Part shown: one piece after another, positions 34,770 to 42,944 of the stretch
Layout: each line of letters starts with the position of its first letter
Numbering within the stretch: the stretch's first letter is position 1
Origin: Celeribacter halophilus
GTDB lineage: Bacteria; Pseudomonadota; Alphaproteobacteria; Rhodobacterales; Rhodobacteraceae
NCBI RefSeq assembly: GCF_900114135.1
Contig: NZ_FORY01000002.1
Coordinates: 186,001 to 250,000, forward strand
Length of the DNA: 64,000 nucleotides
Direction of reading: 5' to 3'
The notes under the pieces: generated by a model
Told to the model about the DNA's origin: nothing
What the model saw: only the letters and a program-made list of their open reading frames with translations
Databases searched by the model: none
Program-made: the position numbers and the translations under genes

Positions 34770-35702
34770 TCAGTCTCCGGCTAGCGGGTGATGGGTGAGC
34801 ACAAGCTCTTTCAGTCTCTCGTCCAGCACATGGGTGTAAATCTCTGTCGTCGAGAGATCCGCATGGCCCAAAAGCGTCTGGATCGCGCGCAAATCCGCAC
34901 CGTGGGCCAGAAGATGCGTCGCAAACGCGTGGCGCAGCGTGTGCGGGGTGACTTTCGACGGGCTGACACCGGCTTTCACGGCGATGTCCTTGATGAGCTG
35001 ATAAAACCGGATGCGGGTGAAATGTCCGGCCTTGCCGCGCGAGGGAAAGAGAAAGGCGGAGGGCTTTGTGCCCTTTTCCTGCTTGGCGAGGTCCTCCACC
35101 TCGTCGCGCATCTCAAGCCACTCCCTGAGGGCTGCGCGGGCCGGATCGGACAGGGGCACCATGCGTTCCTTGCCGCCTTTGCCGCGGATTAAAAGCATCC
35201 TCGGATCGCCGCGCGTGGCCGAGACGGGCAGGGAGACCAGTTCCGACACCCGCATACCTGTGGCGTATAAAAGCTCCATCAGGCAAATGTTGCGCGTCCG
35301 GTCGGCCTGCGTCCGGCCCACCTCCTTCACCGCATCGAGAAGCCGCGACACCTCGTCTTCCGTGAGGGTCTTCGGCAGACGTTTCGTGCGTCCCGGTCCC
35401 TTGATCTGGATTGCGGGGTTGTCTGTGCGCCAGTCCTCTTCAAAGGCAAAGCGGTAGAGTTGCTTGATCGACGAGAGCCGCCGCGCGCGGGTGGACTGCG
35501 CCAGCCCTTCGGCTTCGCAGGCAACGAGATAGTCCTCGATATCGGCGCGAGAGGCCGTGGTGAAATCCAGTCCGCGCTGCGCCAGCCAGTCCGAGAATCC
35601 GAGCAGGTCACGCCCGTAGGATTCGCGCGTGTTCTCGGCTGCGCCCAGTTCTGCCAGCTGCGCCTCGGCAAAGCGCGAAATCCAGCTGTGATCGCGGCTC
35701 AT
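34770..35702 (-). CDS. xerD: Tyrosine recombinase XerD
   Basis: The 310-residue recombinase has the N-terminal SAM-like core-binding domain (about 5-90) and the catalytic domain. The full set of active-site residues is visible: Arg151 in ATGMRVSEL, Lys in GKGGKER (175-178), His254 and Arg257 in HTLRHAFATHLL, His280 in LLGHADLSTTEIYTH and the nucleophile Tyr289. XerD acts with XerC at dif to resolve chromosome dimers. Its start overlaps the stop of the upstream exported-protein gene by four bases. The context (aroK and aroB divergent) is the usual chromosomal one, so it is not a phage integrase. Confidence 0.92.
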   Translation of the reverse strand: MSRDHSWISRFAEAQLAELGAAENTRESYGRDLLGFSDWLAQRGLDFTTASRADIEDYLVACEAEGLAQSTRARRLSSIKQLYRFAFEEDWRTDNPAIQIKGPGRTKRLPKTLTEDEVSRLLDAVKEVGRTQADRTRNICLMELLYATGMRVSELVSLPVSATRGDPRMLLIRGKGGKERMVPLSDPARAALREWLEMRDEVEDLAKQEKGTKPSAFLFPSRGKAGHFTRIRFYQLIKDIAVKAGVSPSKVTPHTLRHAFATHLLAHGADLRAIQTLLGHADLSTTEIYTHVLDERLKELVLTHHPLAGD

Positions 35703-37273
35703 CCGCGCCGCTCCAGCAGTAAAAGCTCCAAAGCCGCCCGCCGTGCGGTGGCCTCAAGGCCGATGGCGCGGAAAAACTGGATCGCATCGGATAATTCGTC
35801 CAGATCACCCGCAGCACCGCCTTCGAGCAACTCGATGGCACGCAGGATGGCTTCGCCCAGCCGTTTCTCCGTGACAAGCGAGGACAGCCGCACCGGAATG
35901 CCTGTGGCGCGAAACCCTTGCGCGATGGCGCGGGCTTGGGCGTCGCTCTGTCTTTGGGTCGGCAAATCACCTGTGGCGATGCCGTGTAAAAACACCTGAT
36001 CCTTTGTCAGTGGCGGTCCCCATGTCAGGGCGATTTTTTCATAGTCCGGCGACAAAAGCGCCACTTCAAACGCGATCTCGGAAGCCTCGCCGCTCAAGGG
36101 CAGGCTGGAGAGCGGGGTGGCGTAGAGTTCGGCAAAAACGGTCTGCAACCCCGACGCCCGCATTGTGTCCCAGACGGGCGGCAGGGTCTTGGCTACAGCT
36201 TCGGGGTCGTTGGTCGCTAGAGACGTCTCGAAATTCTGCAAGGCGTCGATCCGGTCCCAGATGCCGCCGGAGGCTGCCGGAAGATGTTCGGACCAGATGC
36301 CGAGCCAGCGGTTGGGCGACAGTGCTCCGACGCGGGCCAGACGTTCGGCCGCCGTGGCGCGGGCCTTCCAGCCGGAACTGGCCCGCAGATCGCTTTGGGC
36401 AAAGGCCAGAGGCAGCGAACTTGTGGGCAGCGGCTCACCAATGGCCTCCATCAGGCGGAAGGTCAGCGGCGTCGGATTGTCGGGCAGCGGCAGGGGCGGG
36501 TCGCCTTCGAAAATCTCGGGGTCGAGAAAACGGGCCAGAAGCTCGCCTTGGCTCTCGCGAATAAGCCCCAGCGCTTCACCGGTCTCCAGTGTCAGTGCGG
36601 CGGCATCCCAGTCGCCGCTGCGGGCAAGGCAGAAGATACGCGCCTGCAAGGTGGGCGACAGGCCGGGCGTGTGGGTGAGACGGTCACAGGCGTCGTCCTC
36701 TGTGCCCAGAAGCAGTTTGGTGTCAAAGGAGCGGCGGAAAATTTCCGGTGAGTTCAGCCCCGCCAGTTCCATCAGCGCATCGGCTTCTTCCAGAAGCCCT
36801 TGTGTCAAAAGCGCGTCCACACGGGCAAGAAACAGTCGCCCGTCGCGATCGGACAGCACAGGCGGATCCAGTTCGGCCAGAACCAGCGTGTTGAGCAGAC
36901 GCCGCGAGGCCGGTAGCAGGTCGGGCCGCGTCGCGATGGTGCTGATACGGCGTGCAATGTCGCTGGCGGTGGAGCCGCCCCAGAGCGCACGCGGCAGGCC
37001 GGTGACCGAGCTGGGCAACAAACCTGCCGCATCCGGGTCCGGCGCATCCAGCGGCAGAACGGTCACATTTTCGGGCAGGGCGCTCTCGGCAATGTCACTG
37101 GGTGCAGGAGGGCTCGCCGGGCGCGGCGCGTCCAACGTGTCAGAAAGCCAGTCGATGGCGGAAAGGGGCTTGTCCCCAGTGTCATTGGTCTGCGCCCAAA
37201 CCGGCTGGGTCACGAGCAACATTGTGCCGAGAACGGCAGGAACACGCCGCGAGAAGAGCCTGACTGCGATCAC
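35699..37273 (-). CDS. Exported hypothetical protein upstream of xerD
   Basis: The 524-residue protein has an N-terminal signal peptide (hydrophobic about 10-27, ending PVWAQ). After a Pro/Ala-rich linker it is largely helical and Leu/Ala-rich, with short repeating helix pairs that suggest a TPR-like or Sel1-like solenoid. No catalytic motif or clear family is recognised. Start is a GTG whose GTGA overlaps the stop of the small membrane-protein gene, and its own stop overlaps the xerD start. The three genes are therefore translated from one message. Its conserved-looking place between aroK and xerD suggests an envelope role. Confidence 0.65.
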   Translation of the reverse strand: MIAVRLFSRRVPAVLGTMLLVTQPVWAQTNDTGDKPLSAIDWLSDTLDAPRPASPPAPSDIAESALPENVTVLPLDAPDPDAAGLLPSSVTGLPRALWGGSTASDIARRISTIATRPDLLPASRRLLNTLVLAELDPPVLSDRDGRLFLARVDALLTQGLLEEADALMELAGLNSPEIFRRSFDTKLLLGTEDDACDRLTHTPGLSPTLQARIFCLARSGDWDAAALTLETGEALGLIRESQGELLARFLDPEIFEGDPPLPLPDNPTPLTFRLMEAIGEPLPTSSLPLAFAQSDLRASSGWKARATAAERLARVGALSPNRWLGIWSEHLPAASGGIWDRIDALQNFETSLATNDPEAVAKTLPPVWDTMRASGLQTVFAELYATPLSSLPLSGEASEIAFEVALLSPDYEKIALTWGPPLTKDQVFLHGIATGDLPTQRQSDAQARAIAQGFRATGIPVRLSSLVTEKRLGEAILRAIELLEGGAAGDLDELSDAIQFFRAIGLEATARRAALELLLLERRG

Positions 37274-37407
37274 TTCAGTTCGATCTCCGTGGGAATCGTC
37301 TGCTCTGTGCGCTCGGGCGACAAGTCGCCGACATAGGCAAATCCGACAAAGCCGATCAGGCCCAGAAGGATAAGGATGGCAAGTAGTCGAAACAGGAATT
37401 TACGCAA
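37270..37407 (-). CDS. Small single-span membrane protein
   Basis: The 45-residue peptide RKFLFRLLAILILLGLIGF and onward has one transmembrane helix (about 6-28) and an acidic exported tail ending TIPTEIELK. I start it at TTG (37407) because a GGAGG ribosome site lies nine bases upstream and the positively charged N-terminus fits. A longer version would begin at an ATG at 37458. Its stop overlaps the next start (GTGA). No family is recognised. Confidence 0.5.
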   Translation of the reverse strand: MRKFLFRLLAILILLGLIGFVGFAYVGDLSPERTEQTIPTEIELK

Positions 37408-37642
37408 GGTGGACTGCCTCCAATCACGCCCGTCACGGGCTGTTTTATATCCGGTCACACAAGTGGTTTTTCGCGGTTTTTCCGCCTGTGTTCGGTTTTC
37501 TTGGTTTTATATATGGCATTTTTTGTAAGATCACGCCATTGAAGGAACGAAATTTTGATAGGCAGGATTTTGCCGCGCTTCGGGATCGTTAGGCGGATCA
37601 TGAGGCGGTGGCAGGATCGGAAATGCGCGGGATGGGCCGGTG

Positions 37643-38239
37643 ATGGCGAGGACAATGGCACAGGGCGAAGACGGAGGCAGCACGCGGCGTAACGCGCGGG
37701 GATTGAAGAAAACCGTGGCGCTGGTCGGTATGATGGGCGCAGGGAAAACCGCTGTGGGCAAGGCGCTGGCGGCCCGACTTGGGGTGCCGTTTCTGGATTC
37801 GGATGCGGAGATTGTCAAAGCCGCCGACAGGAGCATTGCCGAGATTTTCGCCGAACATGGCGAAGCGTTCTTTCGCAGCCGCGAGACCGAAGTGATCGGG
37901 CGGCTGCTGGAGAACGAGCGCGCGATTCTCTCCACGGGCGGCGGGGCGTTCCTGTCGCAGACCAATCGTGACATGATTGCCGAGAAAGGTGTGGCCGTGT
38001 GGCTGAAGGCCGATCTCGATCTGTTGTGGAGCCGTGTAAGACACAAGAACACGCGGCCTTTGCTGCGCACCGACAACCCATACGAGACGCTCAAGGCGTT
38101 GGTGGCCGAGCGCGAACCGTTTTATGCGCAGGCCGGTATCGTGGTCACAGCGGCCCCCAAACTGTCGATTGAAGCAATGGCAGGAAAAGTGGTCGAGGCG
38201 CTGTCCGCCCACGGTGGTATTCTGGAGGAAGATCAATGA
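37643..38239 (+). CDS. aroK: Shikimate kinase
   Basis: Shikimate kinase makes shikimate 3-phosphate in aromatic amino acid synthesis. The 198-residue product has VALVGMMGAGKTAVGKALA (Walker A), PFLDSDAEIVKAA (the shikimate-binding Asp), GEAFFRSRE (binding Arg) and LSTGGGAFL, then an Arg lid region TRPLLRTDNPYE. Three in-frame starts (GTG 37640, ATG 37643, ATG 37655) are possible, and 37643 is chosen for its GGGA upstream. The N-terminal 20 residues are an extension relative to the Escherichia coli enzyme. Its stop overlaps the aroB start, the usual aroKB pair. Confidence 0.92.
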   Translation: MARTMAQGEDGGSTRRNARGLKKTVALVGMMGAGKTAVGKALAARLGVPFLDSDAEIVKAADRSIAEIFAEHGEAFFRSRETEVIGRLLENERAILSTGGGAFLSQTNRDMIAEKGVAVWLKADLDLLWSRVRHKNTRPLLRTDNPYETLKALVAEREPFYAQAGIVVTAAPKLSIEAMAGKVVEALSAHGGILEEDQ

Positions 38240-39345
38240 GCTATGTAACCGTCCATGTGCCTTTGGGGGATCGCGCCTATGATGTGCGGATCGGCGAGGG
38301 TCTGGTGGCGCAGGCCGGTGCACATATCGCGCCGCTTCTGGGCACGAAGAAAAAGGTTTTCGTGCTGACCGACGAGACCGTGGCAGGGCTGCATCTTGAT
38401 ACCCTGCGTGCGGGGCTGGCGGCGCAAGAGATCGAGATGGTCGCTCTGGCTCTGCCGGCAGGAGAAAGCACCAAGGCGTGGCCGCAGTTCACCCGCGCGG
38501 TCGAGTGGTTTTTGGAGGAGAAATGCGAGCGCAAGGACATCGTTGTGGCCTTCGGCGGCGGTGTGATCGGTGATCTGGCCGGATTTGCCGCTTCCGTGCT
38601 GCGGCGCGGGGTGCGGTTCGTGCAAATCCCCACCACGCTGCTGGCGCAGGTGGACAGTTCTGTGGGCGGCAAGACGGGGATCAATGCGCCGCAGGGCAAG
38701 AACCTGATCGGCGCGTTCCATCAGCCCTCTCTGGTGCTGGCCGACATTTCCATTCTCGGCACATTGACCCCGCGCGATTTCCTTGCGGGGTATGGAGAGG
38801 TGCAGAAATACGGGCTTCTGGGTGATGAGGCGTTCTTTGAATGGCTCGAAGAGAACGGCCTCGCGCTGGCGGCAGGGGATATGGCCCTGCGTGCCGAAGC
38901 GGTGCGGCGGTCTGTGCAGATGAAGGCCGACATTGTCGAGCGGGACGAGACGGAGCAGGGCGACCGTGCGCTGCTCAACCTCGGCCATACCTTCTGTCAC
39001 GCGCTGGAGGCGGCGACCGGCTATGGCGACCGTTTGCTGCACGGAGAAGGCGTGGCGATCGGTTGCGCTCTGGCGTTTGAACTGTCGTCCCGTCTTGGCC
39101 TGTGTTCGCAAGAAGCGCCGAGCCGCGTGCGGGCACATCTCAAGACGATGGGGATGAAATGCGACCTCTCGGATATCGAGGGCGACCTTCCATCCGCCGA
39201 GGCTCTGGTCGATCTTATGGCGCAGGACAAAAAGGTCGTCGACGGCCAGTTGCGCTTTATTCTGGCGCGCGGCATCGGGTCGGCTTTCGTGACCGCCGAT
39301 GTGTCGCGCGAGGCGGTGCTGCAGGTGCTCAAAGACGCGCTGTGA
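38236..39345 (+). CDS. aroB: 3-dehydroquinate synthase
   Basis: AroB cyclises DAHP to 3-dehydroquinate, the second shikimate-pathway step, with NAD and a divalent metal. The 369-residue protein has VVAFGGGVIGDLAGFAASVLRRG (NAD loop), PTTLLAQVDSSVGGKTGIN, the metal-site region GEVQKYG and the His motifs LNLGHTFCHALEAATGY and LLHGEGVAIG. Length is normal. Translation is coupled to aroK by an ATGA overlap. Confidence 0.95.
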   Translation: MSYVTVHVPLGDRAYDVRIGEGLVAQAGAHIAPLLGTKKKVFVLTDETVAGLHLDTLRAGLAAQEIEMVALALPAGESTKAWPQFTRAVEWFLEEKCERKDIVVAFGGGVIGDLAGFAASVLRRGVRFVQIPTTLLAQVDSSVGGKTGINAPQGKNLIGAFHQPSLVLADISILGTLTPRDFLAGYGEVQKYGLLGDEAFFEWLEENGLALAAGDMALRAEAVRRSVQMKADIVERDETEQGDRALLNLGHTFCHALEAATGYGDRLLHGEGVAIGCALAFELSSRLGLCSQEAPSRVRAHLKTMGMKCDLSDIEGDLPSAEALVDLMAQDKKVVDGQLRFILARGIGSAFVTADVSREAVLQVLKDAL

Positions 39346-39372
39346 TGGCGCATCTTTGACGTGCGCGCGGGC

Positions 39373-39576
39373 TCATTTCTTGAGTTTTGCGGTCTCGACA
39401 TCCACCGCGTCGCGGGCGGCTTTTTCTTCTTTGGTGAGCTTGTTGCCCCAGACATTCTTGCTCAGGCCGAGGTCATGGGGCTGGGGCTTGGTTTCGCCCT
39501 TTTTGACCTTGCCGCCCTTGTCGAGAAAGGCCTGAATAAGCGCGTCATCCGTGGTCGGTTTGGGAACTGTTTTCAT
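39373..39576 (-). CDS. Small lysine-rich hypothetical protein
   Basis: The 67-residue protein is Lys-rich and hydrophilic. It has a central segment DDALIQAFLDKGGKVKKGETK followed by LGLSKNVWGNKLTKEEKAARD. An AAGGA ribosome site precedes the ATG. I recognise it only as the kind of short conserved hypothetical often seen in Rhodobacterales; no function is known. The leader region just upstream has a duplicated AAGGATCACA element and an inverted repeat. Confidence 0.6.
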   Translation of the reverse strand: MKTVPKPTTDDALIQAFLDKGGKVKKGETKPQPHDLGLSKNVWGNKLTKEEKAARDAVDVETAKLKK

Positions 39577-39816
39577 CTGATGTGATCCTTAGAAGGCACG
39601 GGGGTAAAGCGCGCTGTGATCCTTGCGTGCCTTTTTCCGTGTCCGTGGGATCAGAGAAGGCAGGCGACGTATGTTCGCGGCCTCTGATCGCAGGACATCG
39701 CCAAGGGAGCATGCGCCCCGTGCGAAATAACCAGAACCCGTGACCCACCTCTACGCCGAACAGGGGGCGCAATCCATGCCAAAAGCGATTTTTACGCCCT
39801 GACGTTCGAATTTTGC
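39577..39816. repeat. Intergenic direct and inverted repeats
   Basis: TGTGATCCTT occurs twice (39581-39590 and 39615-39624). AAGGCACG/CGTGCCTT form an eight-pair inverted repeat at 39593-39600 and 39626-39633, followed on the plus strand by TTT. On the minus strand the repeated AAGGATCACA includes the ribosome site of the small gene. Nothing else is recognised up to the terminator. Confidence 0.45.
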
Positions 39817-39869
39817 AAAAAAAAGACCCGCCCGTAGTCCGGCGGTGCCGGTGCGTGAGGACGGGTCTT
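39817..39869 (-). terminator. Rho-independent terminator of the universal stress protein gene
   Basis: AAGACCCG/CGGGTCTT brackets a second small hairpin (CCGGC/GCCGG) and, read on the minus strand, runs into eight T residues. It lies 16 bases beyond the gene's stop codon. Confidence 0.85.
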
Positions 39870-39885
39870 GTGATCGGGTCGCGGA

Positions 39886-40710
39886 TCAGTCGCGCACGAT
39901 CAGAAGGTCAGTGCGCGGGTTGCGGATCTGGTATTCGGTGAACCCGCCCAAGAGGGTCGGGGACAGTGGCATCCGCCCGTGTGCGCCCAGAGCAAAGAGA
40001 TCGGCTTCGGACTCTTCCATAGCCCCTTGGAAGGCGTCCTGGACGCTGGAGGGCGTGACCGTCGGTTTGGGCAGGCCTTTGGGGATGGCCGAGCTTTCCC
40101 ACCATTTGTCCAGCTCTGCATTGGCATCCTTGACGAAAGGCGCGAGCTGTTTCTCGCTGGCTTCGGGGGCGAGCATCCCGCGGTAGGGGATATGGACCGC
40201 ATGGAATGTGGCGAACTTCGCCTCGGGTACGATCTCCAGCGCGGCTTTGCCCGCCGCAAGGCAGGAGGGCGAGAGGTCGATCCCGCAAAGCACCGATTTA
40301 TACGGGCCGGTCACAGGGTCGCGGACCAGAAGCACCGGACGGCTCTGCGCGCGTACCAGACGTTCCATTGTGGTGCCGGAGAACATATCCCAGAACAGGC
40401 GCGGTTTGTGCATACCCAGAATAACGAGATCTGCGTCAATCTCATTGGCTGTTTCGGAAATTGTTTCGACCGTTTCGCCGGTTTCAATGCGGACTTCCGC
40501 GTCTTTCGGCGCATGGTCGAAGGAGAGAATAGCCCCAAGGGTTTCTTCTGCCGTCTGACGCATCTGGGCGACCACCTGACTAGGCAGATCATCGTCAATC
40601 ACATGCGTGACAATCAGTTTGGCCCCGTGCTGGGTTGCAAGTTGCACGGCGCGTTCCATAGCCCGGTCAGACCGCGATGTCATGTCGCTGGCAACAAGAA
40701 TTTTTTTCAT
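39886..40710 (-). CDS. Universal stress protein, tandem Usp domains
   Basis: The 274-residue protein has two Usp folds. The first (about 1-140) begins KKILVASDMTSRSDRAMERAVQLA and ends with DLVILGMHKP and RPVLLVRD. The second (about 145-274) begins YKSVLCGIDLSPSCLAAGKAAL and ends DLFALGAHGRMPLSPTLLGGFTEYQI and TDLLIVRD. The ATP-type G-2x-G-9x-G(S/T) motif is only partly kept, so nucleotide binding is uncertain. Length and layout resemble UspE. The ATG at 40710 has GGAGG upstream. It lies close to the stress-response locus, but no EcfG-type promoter is visible in front of it. Confidence 0.85.
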   Translation of the reverse strand: MKKILVASDMTSRSDRAMERAVQLATQHGAKLIVTHVIDDDLPSQVVAQMRQTAEETLGAILSFDHAPKDAEVRIETGETVETISETANEIDADLVILGMHKPRLFWDMFSGTTMERLVRAQSRPVLLVRDPVTGPYKSVLCGIDLSPSCLAAGKAALEIVPEAKFATFHAVHIPYRGMLAPEASEKQLAPFVKDANAELDKWWESSAIPKGLPKPTVTPSSVQDAFQGAMEESEADLFALGAHGRMPLSPTLLGGFTEYQIRNPRTDLLIVRD

Positions 40711-40981
40711 CAAGAATTTCCTCCGCTCAAATCTAATGTCCCCCGCTCTGGCCAGTGCTGTATCGCCGTTGCCGTGCAGGCTTACCTTCGACATAGGAAT
40801 GTTGGTGGGGGGTTTTGAGGGGTGATATGCAGAAAAGCCGCAGAAAAATGCGTTTTTTTCAGGGAGGAGGTTGGCGGAGGTGTTGGTCGTCTATGTCATG
40901 TCTCGATATTCGGGATCGGGACGTAGGATGGCACGCGGGGAAGGCACTGGCAGTAACAAAGAAAAGCGCGAGCGCCACCTT

Positions 40982-41353
40982 TCAAGGCGCGCGCGAGGAC
41001 GCGCGTTTCATGGCTTTGCCTGTCTGAAACCCTTCGCCAAAGGCCGCAGCGATGCGCTCGAACACATCTTGTTGCCCGTCTTGCGGCGTGAGTGGCGCAG
41101 CGGCGGTGGTCGGGGGCTTGGAGGTGCGCTTGGTTCCGAGCGCCAGAGCGACGAGGCCGGCCCCGACATAGAACAGCCCGATCACCAGAGCGGCAAACTG
41201 CGCGTCGCGAGTCTCGGTGAGCACCAGCCATGCCGCGACGGTGAGAAACGCCGTGCCCACGGCAAGCAGGCCGCCACCGGCGGTGGCCCAGGCCGCACGA
41301 CGTGCGCCCCGAGCCAGATGTGATTGCATCGCGCTGAACATGGCGCGACTCAC
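40982..41353 (-). CDS. YqjE-like inner-membrane protein (phage-holin-like superfamily)
   Basis: The 123-residue protein has two hydrophobic helices (about 22-45 and 53-74) and a soluble tail, as in YqjE and related holin-superfamily proteins. It starts with GTG, overlapping the stop of the YqjD-like gene by four bases. In Escherichia coli yqjD and yqjE are neighbours in an RpoS-controlled operon. Here the pair lies beside the EcfG locus with a candidate EcfG promoter upstream. Function is unknown. Confidence 0.7.
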   Translation of the reverse strand: MSRAMFSAMQSHLARGARRAAWATAGGGLLAVGTAFLTVAAWLVLTETRDAQFAALVIGLFYVGAGLVALALGTKRTSKPPTTAAAPLTPQDGQQDVFERIAAAFGEGFQTGKAMKRASSRAP

Positions 41354-41676
41354 CGGCGGGTGGCCAGAAGGCCGGCGAGAAAGCCGACACCGGCCGCGAT
41401 ACCGACAGATGCGGTGGGGTTGGCGCGCACCGTCTTTTCGGCACCTGCATAGGCGTCGCGTGCTTGTTGACGAGCCTGCTGCGCGGTTTCCACGCCTTTT
41501 TGTTTGGCCGCGTCGAAGCTCTCCTCGGCGCTGTGTTCAAGCAGATCCTTACGGGCGCGTCCGTAGTCCGCCAGCGTGCTGGTCAGCTCGGCCACATCGG
41601 CTTTGAGGGTTTCGATCTGTGCCGAGAGTTCGGCGGAGGTCTCTTGCGTGGTGCCATTGGTTTGAGCACGTGCCAT
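41350..41676 (-). CDS. ElaB/YqjD/DUF883 family protein
   Basis: The 108-residue protein is a long amphipathic helix (about 17-80, Ala/Glu/Lys/Gln-rich) followed by a C-terminal membrane segment with the glycine-rich end ASVGIAAGVGFLAGLLATRR. That layout is diagnostic of ElaB/YqjD proteins, which are tail-anchored and bind ribosomes at the membrane in stationary phase. AAAGGAGAA is the ribosome site. It is transcribed divergently from the DUF1328 gene. Confidence 0.85.
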   Translation of the reverse strand: MARAQTNGTTQETSAELSAQIETLKADVAELTSTLADYGRARKDLLEHSAEESFDAAKQKGVETAQQARQQARDAYAGAEKTVRANPTASVGIAAGVGFLAGLLATRR

Positions 41677-41709
41677 GATGGTTCTCCTTTATTGCGTTGT
41701 TACCGACCC

Positions 41710-41735
41710 AATGCGCAACTCCTGCGAAAAGTTCC
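41710..41735 (-). promoter_or_regulatory. Weak EcfG-type promoter for the YqjDE-like genes
   Basis: On the minus strand GGAAC is followed after 17 bases by CATT, one mismatch from the CGTT -10. It lies 34 bases before the start codon. Confidence 0.4.
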
Positions 41736-41748
41736 GAAATAAGTTTTG

Positions 41749-41774
41749 GGAACCTTTGGGTGCGGCGGATCGTT
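41749..41774 (+). promoter_or_regulatory. EcfG-type promoter for the DUF1328 gene
   Basis: GGAAC-N17-CGTT matches the general stress response sigma factor consensus exactly. It lies 56 bases before the ATG. Confidence 0.75.
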
Positions 41775-41830
41775 TCTTCTACAGAGCGCGCCAAACAGGC
41801 GCATTGATCGAAATAACGAAGGAGACACTC

Positions 41831-42004
41831 ATGCTTGGCTGGGCACTTACTTTTCTCGCTGTCGCAATTATTGCTGCGGTTTTCGGCTTTGGCGGGATCG
41901 CCAGCGCCTCCGCAGGGATCGCGCAAGTTCTGTTCTTTATCTTTATCATGCTGTTCCTCGTGGCGATGATCGCGCGGGCGGTGCGGGGCAAGCCTCCGGT
42001 TTAA
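41831..42004 (+). CDS. DUF1328 (YtjA-like) small membrane protein
   Basis: The 57-residue protein consists of two membrane helices: LGWALTFLAVAIIAAVFGFGGIA and a second at about residues 30-49, followed by a short basic tail. This is the complete DUF1328 pattern. Members are often stress-induced; function is unknown. A GGAGA ribosome site and an EcfG promoter precede it, which makes it a likely target of the adjacent stress locus. Confidence 0.85.
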   Translation: MLGWALTFLAVAIIAAVFGFGGIASASAGIAQVLFFIFIMLFLVAMIARAVRGKPPV

Positions 42005-42033
42005 GGCGATCTTGCATCCCTATGAAAACATAG

Positions 42034-42068
42034 AAAAACGCCCCGCCGAGAGATCGACGGGGCGTTTT
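42034..42068. terminator. Bidirectional terminator between DUF1328 and phyR
   Basis: AACGCCCCG/CGGGGCGTT, extended by A-T pairs to eleven pairs, has a 12-base loop and flanking A and T runs. It serves both convergent genes. Confidence 0.88.
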
Positions 42069-42109
42069 GCATTTCACACAATGTCAAAGCCGTTGTCAGG
42101 CATGAAGCG

Positions 42110-42922
42110 TCAGGCCAGAAGCGTTTCCGTGCTGGAGAAGAACATCGCCTGAGACACGGCAGAGCGCACCTGATCCTCGCTGTAGGGTTTGGTGATCACA
42201 AAGGCCGGCTCGGGTCGCTCGCCTGTCAGCAGGCGTTCGGGGAAGGCGGTGATGAAGATCACAGGCACATCCTTGGCGCTTTTCAAAATAGCGTTCACCG
42301 CGTCGATGCCCGAAGAGCCATCTGCCAGTTGGATGTCCGAGAGGATCAGATCGGGTTTGGTCTCGGCGGCGAGTGTCACCGCCTCGCTGGCGATGCTGGC
42401 CACGCCGGTAATCTGGTGGCCCATGTCGGAGACAATGCCCTGAAGGTCCAGCGCGATGATGGCCTCGTCTTCGATCACCATCACACGGCCCTGAATGCTC
42501 TCGGCCATTTCCGCGTCGGCAATGCTCAAAAGGTGCTCGACCTCGTCGACGGTGTTGCCCATGATCTGCGCCACGTCATCAAGGGTGAATTCCTCGATCG
42601 TGTGAAGCAAAAGCGCCTCGCGCGTGTTGGGCGTCAGGCGTCGCAAATGGGCTTGTGCGCGCTTGGCAAGACCGGTTTCGTCCTCGCCCGTGGGCGCGCC
42701 TGCGCTGGACCAGATCAGATGGAAGGCATGGAACAGCGCGACCTTCGGGCTCTTGATCTGTTCAAAGACGGAGCGGTCGCTCAAAAGCGCCTCAAGCGTC
42801 GTCGCGGCATATTTGTCGCCGGTCTGCTGGTCTCCAGTCAAAGCACGCGCATAGCGGCGCAGGTAGGGCAGAAGGCTGGCCACGGTGAGGGACAGGGACT
42901 TCTCGTTCACAGCTGTCGACAT
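42110..42922 (-). CDS. phyR: General stress response regulator PhyR
   Basis: The 270-residue protein has the reversed response-regulator layout that defines PhyR. An N-terminal sigma-factor-like domain comes first (about 12-140, with LLPYLRRYARALTGDQQTGD and REALLLHTIEEFTLDDVAQIMG). A receiver domain follows (about 146-262, acidic pair Glu151/Asp152, phospho-acceptor Asp196 in LILSDIQLADG, Lys245). When phosphorylated, PhyR binds the anti-sigma factor NepR and frees EcfG. It is divergent from nepR-ecfG and shares a palindromic EcfG promoter with them, giving positive feedback. The 5' leader would be about 30 bases. Confidence 0.95.
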   Translation of the reverse strand: MSTAVNEKSLSLTVASLLPYLRRYARALTGDQQTGDKYAATTLEALLSDRSVFEQIKSPKVALFHAFHLIWSSAGAPTGEDETGLAKRAQAHLRRLTPNTREALLLHTIEEFTLDDVAQIMGNTVDEVEHLLSIADAEMAESIQGRVMVIEDEAIIALDLQGIVSDMGHQITGVASIASEAVTLAAETKPDLILSDIQLADGSSGIDAVNAILKSAKDVPVIFITAFPERLLTGERPEPAFVITKPYSEDQVRSAVSQAMFFSSTETLLA

Positions 42923-42944
42923 AAATATCGTCCTTTTTTCGAAT

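Noticed and set aside
37270-37458. Longer start for the small membrane protein
   Set aside because: The ATG at 37458 lacks a ribosome site and adds a charged stretch unlike a signal or anchor. The TTG at 37407 has GGAGG at good spacing.
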